The position numbers and the translations under genes were made by a program. Positions 29,084 to 36,987 of a stretch of 64,000 nt of DNA are shown one piece after another (the stretch's first letter is position 1; every line of letters starts with the position of its first letter). The notes beneath the pieces were generated by a model, which was given only the letters and a program-made list of their open reading frames with translations, was not told the DNA's origin and did no database searches. This stretch comes from Azorhizobium oxalatiphilum (lineage in GTDB: Bacteria; Pseudomonadota; Alphaproteobacteria; Rhizobiales; Xanthobacteraceae): positions 124,001 to 188,000 of the forward strand of contig NZ_BMCT01000001.1 of the NCBI RefSeq assembly GCF_014635325.1. The letters are read 5' to 3'.

Positions 29084-29959
29084 TCAGGCCGACGACAGCA
29101 GCAGAACGCCCGCGATCAGGACGCCGCAGCCCACCAGCCGCCATGGCCCCACCTGTTCGCGCAGGATCAGCATCCCCATCAGCGCGCCCACCATCATGGA
29201 CATCTCCCGCATGGGGGCCACGAGGCTGAGCGGTGCGCCCGAGGTCAGCGCCGCCAGTACGAGGATGTAGGACAGCGGGGACAACAGCCCCACGCCGAGC
29301 GCAATCCACCAGTAGCCGCGCATGGCGGCCAGAGCGCGGCGCGGGTTGGCGATCACCAGCGGCGCCAGAAGAAAGAACCGCAGCAGGTTCGAGAACCAGT
29401 CCAGCACCACGGGCGCGATGCCGAGGGTCTTCACCGCGATGGCATCCACCACCGTATAGGCGGCGATGAGCCCGCCGGTGGCCGTGCCCCAGCGCACGCC
29501 CGCCTGTCCGCCCGGCCGCCGGAAAGCGGACAGGTCGCCCTGCGTGGCGATGAGGCCGATCCCCGCGATCACGAGCAGCAGGCCGACGAGGCCCTGTCCC
29601 GACGGCATTTCATGCAGGATGAGGAAGGCGCCCAGCGTGGAGAGCATGGGTCCCGTGCCGCGCGCCACCGGATAGACCACGGAGAGATCGGCGACCTGAT
29701 AGCCGCGTTGCAGGCAGAGGCTGTAGGCCAGATGGATCAGCCCGCTGAGCAGCACGAAGCCGACGCCCGTGCCGGTCCATGCGATGCCCTCGCCGCGCAG
29801 CAGCTGGGTCAGCACCCACGGGGCGTAGGCGATGCAGGCGATGAGATTGTAGGCGAAGACGAAGACGGGGCCGACCGGCGCGGCGCGCTTGGCCAGCAGG
29901 TTCCAGCCGGCATGGACGAAGGACGCAAGAACAACGAGCAGCAGCGAGGCAAATGCCAT
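29084..29959 (-). CDS. DMT/EamA family transporter (second)
   Basis: The 291-residue polytopic protein begins MAFASLLLVVLASFVHAGWN at ATG 29959, with AGAGGAGG as Shine-Dalgarno. About ten membrane helices in two EamA repeats are visible; YPVARGTGPMLSTLGAFLIL and REMSMMVGALMGMLILREQ close the first and second repeats. The HAGWNLLAKRA entry is typical of one alphaproteobacterial EamA subgroup. It is probably a metabolite exporter of unknown substrate. It is not closely similar to the DMT protein at the left edge. Confidence 0.86.
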   Translation of the reverse strand: MAFASLLLVVLASFVHAGWNLLAKRAAPVGPVFVFAYNLIACIAYAPWVLTQLLRGEGIAWTGTGVGFVLLSGLIHLAYSLCLQRGYQVADLSVVYPVARGTGPMLSTLGAFLILHEMPSGQGLVGLLLVIAGIGLIATQGDLSAFRRPGGQAGVRWGTATGGLIAAYTVVDAIAVKTLGIAPVVLDWFSNLLRFFLLAPLVIANPRRALAAMRGYWWIALGVGLLSPLSYILVLAALTSGAPLSLVAPMREMSMMVGALMGMLILREQVGPWRLVGCGVLIAGVLLLSSA

Positions 29960-30127
29960 CGAGACCTCCTCTGGCGCCACATGGCGCTGGTTGATCTCGA
30001 CGTCTCCGCCTCTGGGATTTTGTCCCTCGGGTGCAGCCGTGGAAGCCCCACGGTTTCTGCAACGCTCGGTCCAGCGACGGTTCTTCCGCCCGGAACCCTA
30101 GTTGCCACTCGGTCGATGGGAGAAGCC

Positions 30128-30231
30128 TAGAGCATTTTCTTGTTTCATGGAAACAAGGAAATACTCCAACTAATTGATAGAGAACGTCTTTCGGTTTGGA
30201 TTGCGGAGCAATCAAAACCGGACATGCTCCA
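30128..30231. repeat. RIME-like palindromic element
   Basis: The element opens TAGAGCATTTTC and closes GACATGCTCCA. It contains two internal hairpins: TTGTTTC-ATG-GAAACAA (about 30139-30155) and GGTTTGGATTGC-GGA-GCAATCAAAACC (about 30193-30219). This format resembles the short RIME elements scattered in rhizobial genomes. It lies between the second DMT gene and the Omp19-like gene; the rest of that 324-bp gap shows nothing else. Confidence 0.6.
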
Positions 30232-30283
30232 GCCGCCGCAAGGTCGTGCGATCAAGCGGCGGATGAGGGCAGGGGCGCGCGCC

Positions 30284-30871
30284 TCAGCGGTTGAGCGCGA
30301 TGGCCTGGCTGTTTTCCACCAGCAGGCCCGTATAGCGGTTGGGGCCGGCGGGCTGGAGGCGGGCCGTCACCTTGCCGAGGTGATCCTGCAGCACGATGTC
30401 GGGGCCGAGCATGTCCCAGCCCTTGGTCATGAAGATTTCGCTCGGGCAGGAGACGTCGGCGCGGGCGGAGAGGCCGTTCATGCCGCGATCGGTGGTCAGC
30501 ATCACCGGGCAGGTGTGCTGGCCGGCATCCCAGGCCAGCGTCCAGGCACCCGAAAGCTGCTCCTTCTCACCCGTGGCGGCATAAGCCGAGCCGGTGGGCG
30601 CGATGGCGGGCGGGGTCAGCGGCACGTTGGAGGCAACGGTGCTTGGGGTCACGGCCGCACTGGCGCTGGCCGCCCCGGCACCGGTCACGGGCGCTACGGA
30701 GGACATGGACGTCGGAGGCGGCACGGGCGCGCTTTCGACCGAAGCTGTGGGCGCGGACAGGACGCGGGGCGCTTCGGCCACGCTGGACTTCCCCATGCCG
30801 CTGAGCTCGGTGCTGCAGGCAGCCAGAGTGACGGCGCACAACAGCACGGCCCCAACGGGTAACACCTTCAT
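30284..30871 (-). CDS. Omp19/Inh-family outer-membrane lipoprotein, protease inhibitor-like
   Basis: The 195-residue precursor has a lipoprotein signal with lipobox LAAC (MKVLPVGAVLLCAVTLAACS). A Ser/Ala/Pro/Thr-rich linker of about 80 residues follows, then a C-terminal AprI/Inh-type beta barrel (about 100-195). The barrel is recognised by LSGAWTLAWDAGQHTCPVML and a second Cys in DVSCPSEIF, which can form the family disulfide. The lineage includes Brucella Omp19, a surface lipoprotein that inhibits proteases. The gene is monocistronic and divergent from the SDR gene 390 bp away. Confidence 0.85.
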   Translation of the reverse strand: MKVLPVGAVLLCAVTLAACSTELSGMGKSSVAEAPRVLSAPTASVESAPVPPPTSMSSVAPVTGAGAASASAAVTPSTVASNVPLTPPAIAPTGSAYAATGEKEQLSGAWTLAWDAGQHTCPVMLTTDRGMNGLSARADVSCPSEIFMTKGWDMLGPDIVLQDHLGKVTARLQPAGPNRYTGLLVENSQAIALNR

Positions 30872-31260
30872 TCACTACACTCCGCGCGTTGCCGCCTCTC
30901 GGCCGATACCGCCTCATAACCCTGCCCGAACGGCAAGATTACGCCCCAAGCGTTACCAGCCAGTTTTCAACGTTCGGACCCAAAACCACCATCCGGGAAC
31001 CGCAACCAAGGTTTTACGAGAACATGGCGATAGGATGACCCCAGCCATTTTTGCCGCATCACGGCAGGGGATCAAGCTACGGGAAATCCCGTATGCCGGC
31101 CAGCGGAGCGGTTCGGATCAAGCGCAGGCTTGGCCGGAGGGCGCGCAGCGGGGGCGGCGCCATGGACAGGGGCGGCGCCGGCACGCTATGTCCGAAGCCT
31201 GCCCTTTGGGTCTTGTCCTTTGCTGGCACCCGCCCTTCTTTTTCCCCTCAGGAGAATCTC
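30872..31260. other. 390-bp divergent intergenic region, nothing recognised
   Basis: The stretch separates the divergent Omp19-like and SDR genes. No convincing small gene, family A/B repeat or riboswitch was seen. It is less GC-rich around 30950-31060, where promoters may lie. CAGGAGAATCTC before 31261 is the SDR ribosome-binding site. Confidence 0.4.
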
Positions 31261-32025
31261 ATGTCCGCGCTCGATCCGAAGACGCTTACCGTGCTCGTCA
31301 CCGGCGCCACCTCGGGCATCGGGGCGGCCACCGTGCGGCGCTTCGCCTCCGAGGGTTCGAAGGTGGTGGCCGTCGGCCGCCGTGAGGACCGCCTCGCCGC
31401 GCTCGCCGCCGAATTCCCCGGCCTCATCCATCCTTTGGTGCTGGACGTGCGCGATTTCGCCGCCACGGAAGCCGCCTTCGCTGCTCTTCCCGAGGGCTTT
31501 AATAGCTATAATGTGGTGTGCGCCAATGCCGGTCTCGCCCTCGGGCTGGAGCCTGCGCAGGACGCGAAGATCGAGGACTGGCAGACCATGATCGACACCA
31601 ATGTGTCGGGCCTCGCCTATACGGTGCGCGCCGCGCTGCCGGGCATGGTGGCGCGCAAGGAAGGCCATATCGTCTTCACCGGCTCGGTGGCCGGCGACTA
31701 TCCCTATCCGGGCGGCAACGTCTACGGCGCCACCAAGGCGTTCGTGAAGCAGTTCGCCCTCAATGTCTGGGCCGATGTGGCGGGCACCGGCGTGCGCGTC
31801 ACCAATATCGAGCCCGGCCTCACCGAGACCGAATTCTCCGTGGTCCGCTTCCGCGGCGACGACGCCAAGGCCGGCAAGGTCTATGAGGGCACCGCCCCCA
31901 TGACCGGCGAGGACATCGCCGAGCAGGTCTACTTCGCCGCCACTCTGCCGCGCCACGTGGTGGTGCTGCGCATCCAGGCCATGGCCAACCAGCAGAGCTT
32001 CAGCCCGTTCTCCATCAAGAGGTGA
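31261..32025 (+). CDS. SDR family NADP-dependent 3-hydroxy acid dehydrogenase (YdfG-like)
   Basis: The 254-residue short-chain dehydrogenase starts at ATG 31261 after CAGGAGAA. The cofactor motif VLVTGATSGIGAATVRRFA, with GRREDRL after beta-2 (arginines, hence NADP preference), and the catalytic Ser (IVFTGSVAGDYPYPGGN) plus YGATK are intact. VRVTNIEPGLTETEFSVVRF is the signature of the YdfG group, which reduces malonic semialdehyde and oxidises L-allo-threonine or serine. It precedes the phosphatidyltransferase gene by 7 nt, though the two show no obvious shared pathway. Confidence 0.88.
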   Translation: MSALDPKTLTVLVTGATSGIGAATVRRFASEGSKVVAVGRREDRLAALAAEFPGLIHPLVLDVRDFAATEAAFAALPEGFNSYNVVCANAGLALGLEPAQDAKIEDWQTMIDTNVSGLAYTVRAALPGMVARKEGHIVFTGSVAGDYPYPGGNVYGATKAFVKQFALNVWADVAGTGVRVTNIEPGLTETEFSVVRFRGDDAKAGKVYEGTAPMTGEDIAEQVYFAATLPRHVVVLRIQAMANQQSFSPFSIKR

Positions 32026-32032
32026 GCCATTC

Positions 32033-32596
32033 ATGCACGGCCGGCAGAGGCCGGAGGTTCCGGTCGTGAACCTGCCCAACATCATCACCCTCGGCCGGCT
32101 CATCGCCGTGCCGGTGGTGATATGGGCCATCTCGGCCGGCGAGCCGAAGCTCGCCTTCGCCCTGTTCCTGCTGGCCGGCGTGTCGGATGCCGTCGACGGC
32201 TTCATCGCGCGGCGCTTCAACCTGCGCACGGAGCTGGGCGCCTATCTGGACGCGCTGGCCGACAAGGCGCTGCTGGTGTCCATCTATGTGGCGCTGGCGG
32301 TCAGCGGGGATATCCCGCGCTGGGTGGCCATCGCCGTGGTGTCGCGGGACGTGATGATCGTGGGCGCCATCGTGTTGTCCACGCTGATGGCCCGCCCCAT
32401 CGCGATCCAGCCGCTGGTGATCTCCAAGGTCAATACGGCGGCGCAGATCGCCTTCGCCGCGCTGGTGCTGGCGCGGGAGAGTTTTGCCTTCGAGTGGGAG
32501 CAGCCCTACGCGCTGGGGCTGGTGGCGGTCGGGGTCTTGACGGGCCTTTCGGCGGCTGCCTATCTCGCCGCATGGACGCGCCACATGGCGCGCTGA
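32033..32596 (+). CDS. CDP-alcohol phosphatidyltransferase
   Basis: The 187-residue integral membrane enzyme carries the complete family motif D-x2-DG-x2-AR-x8-G-x3-D-x3-D as DAVDGFIARRFN ... GAYLDALAD. It joins a CDP-diacylglycerol-type donor to an alcohol in phospholipid synthesis; the NLPNIITLGRLIAVP entry resembles PgsA. Its small size and the LRTELGAYLDALADKALLV region suggest the second, PgsA2-like, paralogue common in rhizobia. Four to five membrane helices are visible. A GTG at 32066 directly before NLPN could also be the start. Confidence 0.87.
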   Translation: MHGRQRPEVPVVNLPNIITLGRLIAVPVVIWAISAGEPKLAFALFLLAGVSDAVDGFIARRFNLRTELGAYLDALADKALLVSIYVALAVSGDIPRWVAIAVVSRDVMIVGAIVLSTLMARPIAIQPLVISKVNTAAQIAFAALVLARESFAFEWEQPYALGLVAVGVLTGLSAAAYLAAWTRHMAR

Positions 32597-32658
32597 GCTT
32601 CCGCAGGGGGCAGGGAACAGCCAGGGGTGATGGCACTGCTGACAGGGGAACGCGCGCG

Positions 32659-33753
32659 ATGAAGCTTCAGGTGCAGCTGCGCTTCTGGATTGGTGCGCTT
32701 GTCGCTTTGGTGCTGGTGCTGTGGGTCCTGCGCGCCATCCTGCTGCCGTTCGTGGTCGGCACGGCCATCGCCTATTTCCTCAATCCGCTGGTGCGCCGGG
32801 CCAACCGCATCGGCATCGGCCGCGTGCCCGCGACGCTCGCCCTCGTAGGCCTGCTGGTGCTCATCGTGGTGATGCTGCTGCTGGTGGTGCTGCCCATTTT
32901 CTCCGCCCAGCTGTTCGAATTCATCCAGAACCTGCCGGGCTACGTGGCCCGCCTCCAGCGCCTCGCCACCGAGGAAAACCGGGAGTGGGTGGAGCAGTTT
33001 CTGGGGCCGCGCCTGCCGGACATCCAGCGCTCCATCTCCGATCTCATGTCGCAGGGGGTGAGCTATCTGCTCGGCTCCATCACCTCGCTCTGGTCGGGCG
33101 GGCAGGCGCTGCTCTCGGTGTTCGCGCTGATGGTGATCACGCCGGTCATCGTCTTCTACGTGCTGTGCGACTGGGACGCGATGGTGGATACCGTGGATAG
33201 CTGGATCCCCCTTCACCAGCGCCCGGCCGTGCGCCGGCTCGGCCGCGAGATGGACAATGCGGTGGCCGGCTTCGTGCGCGGGCAGGGGCTCGTCTGCCTG
33301 CTGCTGGGCAGCTATTACGCCATGGCGCTTTCCATGGCGGGGCTGAATTTCGGCCTGCTGATCGGCATCGTGTCGGGCCTCATCACCTTCATTCCCTATG
33401 TGGGCTCGCTCACCGGCTTCGTGCTCGCCATCGGGGTGGCCATCGTCCAGTTCTTCCCGGACTGGGGGATGATCGGCATCATCTTCGCCATCTTCATCGC
33501 CGGCCAGACCATCGAGGGCTACATCCTCTCGCCGAAGCTGGTGGGCGACAGCATCGGCGTGCATCCGGTGTGGCTGATGTTCGCCCTGTTCGCCTTCGGC
33601 TATCTGTTCGGCTTCGTCGGCCTGCTGCTGGCGGTGCCGCTCACCGCCGCCGTGGGCGTGCTGGTGCGCTTCGGCTTCCGGCAGTATTTCCACTCGACGC
33701 TCTATACCGGCGGCGAACAGCCAGCCGAGGAGCGGGCCGCAGACCCGACCTGA
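32659..33753 (+). CDS. AI-2E/PerM family membrane protein
   Basis: The 364-residue protein starts MKLQVQLRFWIGALVALVLV at ATG 32659 with GGGGAA upstream. Two N-terminal hairpin membrane helices, a cytosolic middle part (about 85-140) and five or six C-terminal helices reproduce the PerM/YdiK layout. The conserved LITFIPYVGSLTGFVLAIGVA and GYILSPKLVGDSIGVHPVWL segments identify the family. Members are permeases, including an AI-2 exporter and Na+/H+ antiporters; the substrate is undefined here. The gene is immediately followed by the Hda-like gene (4-nt gap), an arrangement conserved in rhizobia. Confidence 0.9.
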   Translation: MKLQVQLRFWIGALVALVLVLWVLRAILLPFVVGTAIAYFLNPLVRRANRIGIGRVPATLALVGLLVLIVVMLLLVVLPIFSAQLFEFIQNLPGYVARLQRLATEENREWVEQFLGPRLPDIQRSISDLMSQGVSYLLGSITSLWSGGQALLSVFALMVITPVIVFYVLCDWDAMVDTVDSWIPLHQRPAVRRLGREMDNAVAGFVRGQGLVCLLLGSYYAMALSMAGLNFGLLIGIVSGLITFIPYVGSLTGFVLAIGVAIVQFFPDWGMIGIIFAIFIAGQTIEGYILSPKLVGDSIGVHPVWLMFALFAFGYLFGFVGLLLAVPLTAAVGVLVRFGFRQYFHSTLYTGGEQPAEERAADPT

Positions 33754-33757
33754 CAGC

Positions 33758-34486
33758 ATGACAACCCGAGACACCAAAGTCCGCCAGCTGCCCCTCGATC
33801 TGCCGGCGGCCGCCGCCATGCAGCGCGAGGATTTCCTCGGTGCCCCCGGCAATGCGGCGGCCTTGAAGCTGATCGACAGCTTCCCCGACTGGACGGCCCG
33901 CGTGGTCTGCCTCGTGGGGCCGGCCGGCACCGGCAAGAGCCATCTGGCCCGCGTGTTCGCCGCCCATTCCGGCGCCCGCACGGTGTTCGCGCGCGATCTG
34001 GTGCGGGCGGGCGTGCCCGAGGCGCTGGCCGATGGCGCGCTGGTGGTGGAAGACCTCGTGCCCGGCGAATTCGACGAGGCGGCGCTGTTCCACCTGCTCA
34101 ACCTCGCCCGTGAGACGCAGGCCTATGTGCTGATGACGGCGCGCTCCATGCCGTCCGCCTGGAAGCTGAACACCGCCGACCTCGCCTCGCGCCTGCGCGC
34201 GTTGCCGACCTTCGAGATTCTGGAGGCGGATGATCCGCTGCTGGCCGCCGTGCTGGTAAAGCTGTTCGCGGACCGGCAGATCTCCGTGGACGACACCACG
34301 GTGCAATTCCTGCTGCGCCGCATGGAGCGCACGGTGGAGGGCGCGCAGACGGTGGTGGAAGCCATCGACCGCGCCGCGCTCGCCGCCCACCGCCCCGTCA
34401 CCCGGACGCTCGCCGCGCAGGTGCTGCGCGAACTGATGCCGGACGAGGATGACGGGGAAAACGGGGACGAGGAAGACGAGGGCTGA
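33758..34486 (+). CDS. hdaA: DnaA-related protein, HdaA-like regulator of replication initiation
   Basis: The 242-residue AAA+ protein is a DnaA relative without the DNA-binding domain IV. It has an N-terminal clamp-binding-type motif (RQLPLDLP), a Walker A GPAGTGKSH and a Walker B-like ALVVEDL. The sensor region TARSMPSAWKLNTADLASRL resembles the DnaA/Hda family. By family knowledge it promotes hydrolysis of DnaA-bound ATP together with the sliding clamp. The acidic C-terminal tail (DEDDGENGDEEDEG) is unusual. Coupling to the PerM gene upstream is typical for alphaproteobacteria. Confidence 0.85.
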   Translation: MTTRDTKVRQLPLDLPAAAAMQREDFLGAPGNAAALKLIDSFPDWTARVVCLVGPAGTGKSHLARVFAAHSGARTVFARDLVRAGVPEALADGALVVEDLVPGEFDEAALFHLLNLARETQAYVLMTARSMPSAWKLNTADLASRLRALPTFEILEADDPLLAAVLVKLFADRQISVDDTTVQFLLRRMERTVEGAQTVVEAIDRAALAAHRPVTRTLAAQVLRELMPDEDDGENGDEEDEG

Positions 34487-34581
34487 GCGTGGGACGGCCT
34501 ATCGGCGCGACTGACGCAGCCGCGCTTGCCTTCCCTTCCATTCGTCCGACCCTTGCACCGGACCTTAATGCAGCAAAGCAT

Positions 34582-34725
34582 CGTCATGCCCGGACTTGAT
34601 CCGGGCATCCACGTCGGGCCGACAGTGGAGCGGATGGCGATGATGCGAACGGCTACTGCGCGCCATGGGGCGTAACGCCTTCCCGGCGGATGGACGTGGA
34701 TCCCCGGATCAAGTCCGGGGATGAC
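34582..34725. repeat. family B inverted-repeat pair, locus 6
   Basis: The left unit is CGTCATGCCCGGACTTGATC and onward at 34582-34614, followed by CGGGCCGACAGTGG. The right unit, inverted, is at 34694-34725. It occupies most of the gap between convergent hdaA and nasS, and the hairpins could serve as bidirectional termination signals. Confidence 0.85.
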
Positions 34726-34788
34726 AATCTACTGTTGGGGTGACGGTCTTCTGTTCAGGCAGCCGAGGCAGGCGCTGAGCCCTCTCTC

Positions 34789-35925
34789 CTACTCCCCCGT
34801 CTCCATGAACCGCGCCGGATCGAACACCGGGCCGAACTGGGTCGCCACGCAGTCCGGGCTGTGCGCCGGGGCGGGTGGGGTGGCACCCACGGCCGCGTCG
34901 AAAATGTCCGGCCGGTAGACCGAGATCGCCTCGCGCGCCGCATCGGGCGCCCACTCGCCCTGATGGGCGGCGACGATCTGGTGATACATCCACAAGGCAT
35001 GCTCGGGATCGGGCCGGTTGGCCCCATCCCGATGCAGGACGAGATAATCCGGATGCGCCCGCAGCGCGCCGCCGGGGGCGGTGTTGAGGCGCCCGTCCAA
35101 AGTTCGCCGCAGCACGTCGGCGGGCAGGGAGAGATGGCGGGGCTCGCTGAGCAGGCGGGCGAGGTCCGCATGATTGGCGGGGTCCTCGCACCAGGCGGCG
35201 GCGGCGTGCAGCGCGCGCACCAGCCTGTGCAGCACCTCCGGCTCCGCATTGGCGAAGCGGGCATGCACGCCCAGCACCTTCTCCGGCACCCAGCCGAAGA
35301 TCTCCGCCCCCAGCGCGGCGATGCGGCCCACGTCCGCATCCACCGCCACGCTGTTCCAGGGCGAGCCCACGGAGAAGCCGTGGATCAGCCCGTTGCGCAG
35401 GCTCTCCGCCATGAAGGGCGGCGGGATGACCACGAGGCGCACGTCCCGGTCAGGATCGATGCCGCCGGCTTTCAGGAAGTGGCGGATGAGATAGTTATGG
35501 GTGGAGAAGCTGTAGACCGCCGCAAACGTGAGCGGGTCTTCACCGCGCGCCCGCCGCGCCGCCACCACCTGCCCCAGCGCCTGCGCGGCGGCGGGCGCCG
35601 AGGAGAGGTCCGCCCCGGTCTCGCCCATTGCGGCATAGATGTCCTTCGCCAGCGTGATGGCCGACCCGTTGAGGTTCAGCGCGAAGGGCACCACGAGGGG
35701 CACCCGCACATGGCCGAGGCCGAGCGAGGAGGCGATGGCCAGCGGCCCGAGCATATGGGCGCCGTCGAGCAGGCCCACATTCACCTTGTCGCGGATGTTG
35801 GCCCACGAGACTTCCTTGTGCAGCTCGATCTCGATGCCTTCGGCCATGGCGAAGCCGCGCTCGGCGGCGGCGATCAGCACGGCGGCATCGGTGAGGGGGA
35901 TGAACCCCATGGACAGCCGTTTCAT
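34789..35925 (-). CDS. nasS: NasS-type nitrate sensor (NrtA/CmpA fold without signal peptide)
   Basis: The 378-residue protein has the NrtA/CmpA periplasmic-binding fold but starts directly with MKRLSMGFIPLTDAAVLIAA, with no signal peptide, so it is cytoplasmic. That is the defining difference between NasS sensors and nitrate-transport binding proteins. It is translationally coupled to NasT (4-nt ATGA overlap with NasT upstream). By analogy with Paracoccus, Azotobacter and Bradyrhizobium NasS-NasT, it binds nitrate or nitrite and, without ligand, sequesters the antiterminator NasT. The target leader is at 43.5 kb. Confidence 0.9.
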   Translation of the reverse strand: MKRLSMGFIPLTDAAVLIAAAERGFAMAEGIEIELHKEVSWANIRDKVNVGLLDGAHMLGPLAIASSLGLGHVRVPLVVPFALNLNGSAITLAKDIYAAMGETGADLSSAPAAAQALGQVVAARRARGEDPLTFAAVYSFSTHNYLIRHFLKAGGIDPDRDVRLVVIPPPFMAESLRNGLIHGFSVGSPWNSVAVDADVGRIAALGAEIFGWVPEKVLGVHARFANAEPEVLHRLVRALHAAAAWCEDPANHADLARLLSEPRHLSLPADVLRRTLDGRLNTAPGGALRAHPDYLVLHRDGANRPDPEHALWMYHQIVAAHQGEWAPDAAREAISVYRPDIFDAAVGATPPAPAHSPDCVATQFGPVFDPARFMETGE

Positions 35926-36512
35926 TTGAACAGCTCCGCGGCGGTGATGATGGATTGGGCGATGTCCACGATGCGCTTCTTCTCGTTCATCGCCGTGCGG
36001 CGCAGGAGGCTGTAGGCTTCTTCCTCGGTGATGCCCTTCATCTTGATGAGCAGGCCCTTGGCCCGGTCCACCACCTTGCGTTCTTCCAGCTGGCTTTTGG
36101 CCTCCTCCAGCTCGGCGCGCAGGCGCGCGAAGGCACGGAAGCGGGAGATGGTGGTCTCCACGATGGGCTTCACCCGGTCCTTGCGCAGGCCGTCCACCAC
36201 ATAGGAGGCCACGCCCGCCTCGATGGCCTGCTCGATGGTCTGGCCGTCGGTCTGGTCCACGAACATGGCGACCGGGCGCTTCACCTCGCGGGAGACGTGG
36301 AGCATCTGCTCGATCACGTCGCGGCTGGGGTTTTCCAGATCGATCAGGATCACGTCCGGGTCGATGGCATAGATGCGCTCGAGCAGATTGTGCCGCCCCT
36401 CCATGAGCAGCACGTTGACGTAGCCGGCCTCCTTCAGCCCCTCGCTGAGGATCGCCGCGCGTACCGGGCTTTCATCGACAATAACGATCCGCAGCTGGAG
36501 GTCGTTGGTCAT
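35922..36512 (-). CDS. nasT: NasT-type ANTAR response regulator, transcription antiterminator
   Basis: The 196-residue protein has an N-terminal receiver-like domain (LRIVIVDESPVRAAILSEGL, D in DPDVILIDLENPS) and a short coiled linker (FARLRAELEEAKSQLEER). A C-terminal ANTAR RNA-binding domain follows, seen in DRAKGLLIKMKGITEEEAYS and LLRRTAMNEKKRIVDIAQSI. It releases a terminator in the leader of nitrate-assimilation operons when not bound by NasS. It is the first gene of nasT-nasS. The bases before its ATG (GGACCTCC) contain no Shine-Dalgarno, so translation may be weak. Confidence 0.93.
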   Translation of the reverse strand: MTNDLQLRIVIVDESPVRAAILSEGLKEAGYVNVLLMEGRHNLLERIYAIDPDVILIDLENPSRDVIEQMLHVSREVKRPVAMFVDQTDGQTIEQAIEAGVASYVVDGLRKDRVKPIVETTISRFRAFARLRAELEEAKSQLEERKVVDRAKGLLIKMKGITEEEAYSLLRRTAMNEKKRIVDIAQSIITAAELFK

Positions 36513-36535
36513 GGAGGTCCGTGATCACCCGAGGG

Positions 36536-36573
36536 GCGAAGCGGCGGGGATCAAGGAACCCCGGCCGCTTCGG
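36536..36573 (-). other. strong hairpin in the nasT 5' leader
   Basis: On the minus strand CGAAGCGG-C-CGGGG pairs with CCCC-G-CCGCTTCG around a short loop, giving about 12 pairs, ending about 25 nt before the nasT ATG. There is no poly-T, so it may be a translational or mRNA-stability element rather than a terminator. Confidence 0.4.
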
Positions 36574-36750
36574 TGATGAGTGTGCACGAACCTGAGGCCC
36601 GGCTGGCAAGCCTTTTCTATAGGCGTTCTCGATTACGCCTGCCCTTATCCACGCCCGCCCGCCTCATTGGGGCGGCGCATGTGGCAGCCGTGGGGGTGTC
36701 CAGTGACCGTTGAAGGTCAGGCGGTACGCGCCCTCTCCCCACAAGGGCAA

Positions 36751-36920
36751 CGTCATGCCCGGGCTTGTCCCGGGCATCCACGCCCAGCGGCCAGGAACAG
36801 TCTCCAGAGGTCCGCACCGTCGGCCCGACGTGGATGCCCGGAAGCCGGCTTTTGCCGACTTCCGCACTTGGGAACCGAAGTCGGAAACATCCGACTTCGG
36901 GGACAAGCCCGGGCATGACG
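36751..36920. repeat. family B pair with an insert in the right hairpin loop, locus 7
   Basis: The left unit is complete at 36751-36782. The right unit (36828-36920) is split at its loop: ACGTGGATGCCCG ends at 36840 and GGACAAGCCCGGGCATGACG resumes at 36901. The 60-bp insert contains its own hairpin CCGAAGTCGGA-AACA-TCCGACTTCGG at 36875-36900. The remaining gap between nasT and the large repeat protein shows no gene. Confidence 0.85.
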
Positions 36921-36987
36921 GTCTTCTGTGGTCATGACGTTGCATGACAAGGCGATACAGGCCGCGTTCTCCGCAGACGCATCTGCC

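Noticed and set aside
34582-36920. Family B repeats as a CRISPR array
   Set aside because: Units are inverted rather than direct, spacers vary widely in length, and there are only two units per site with no cas genes.
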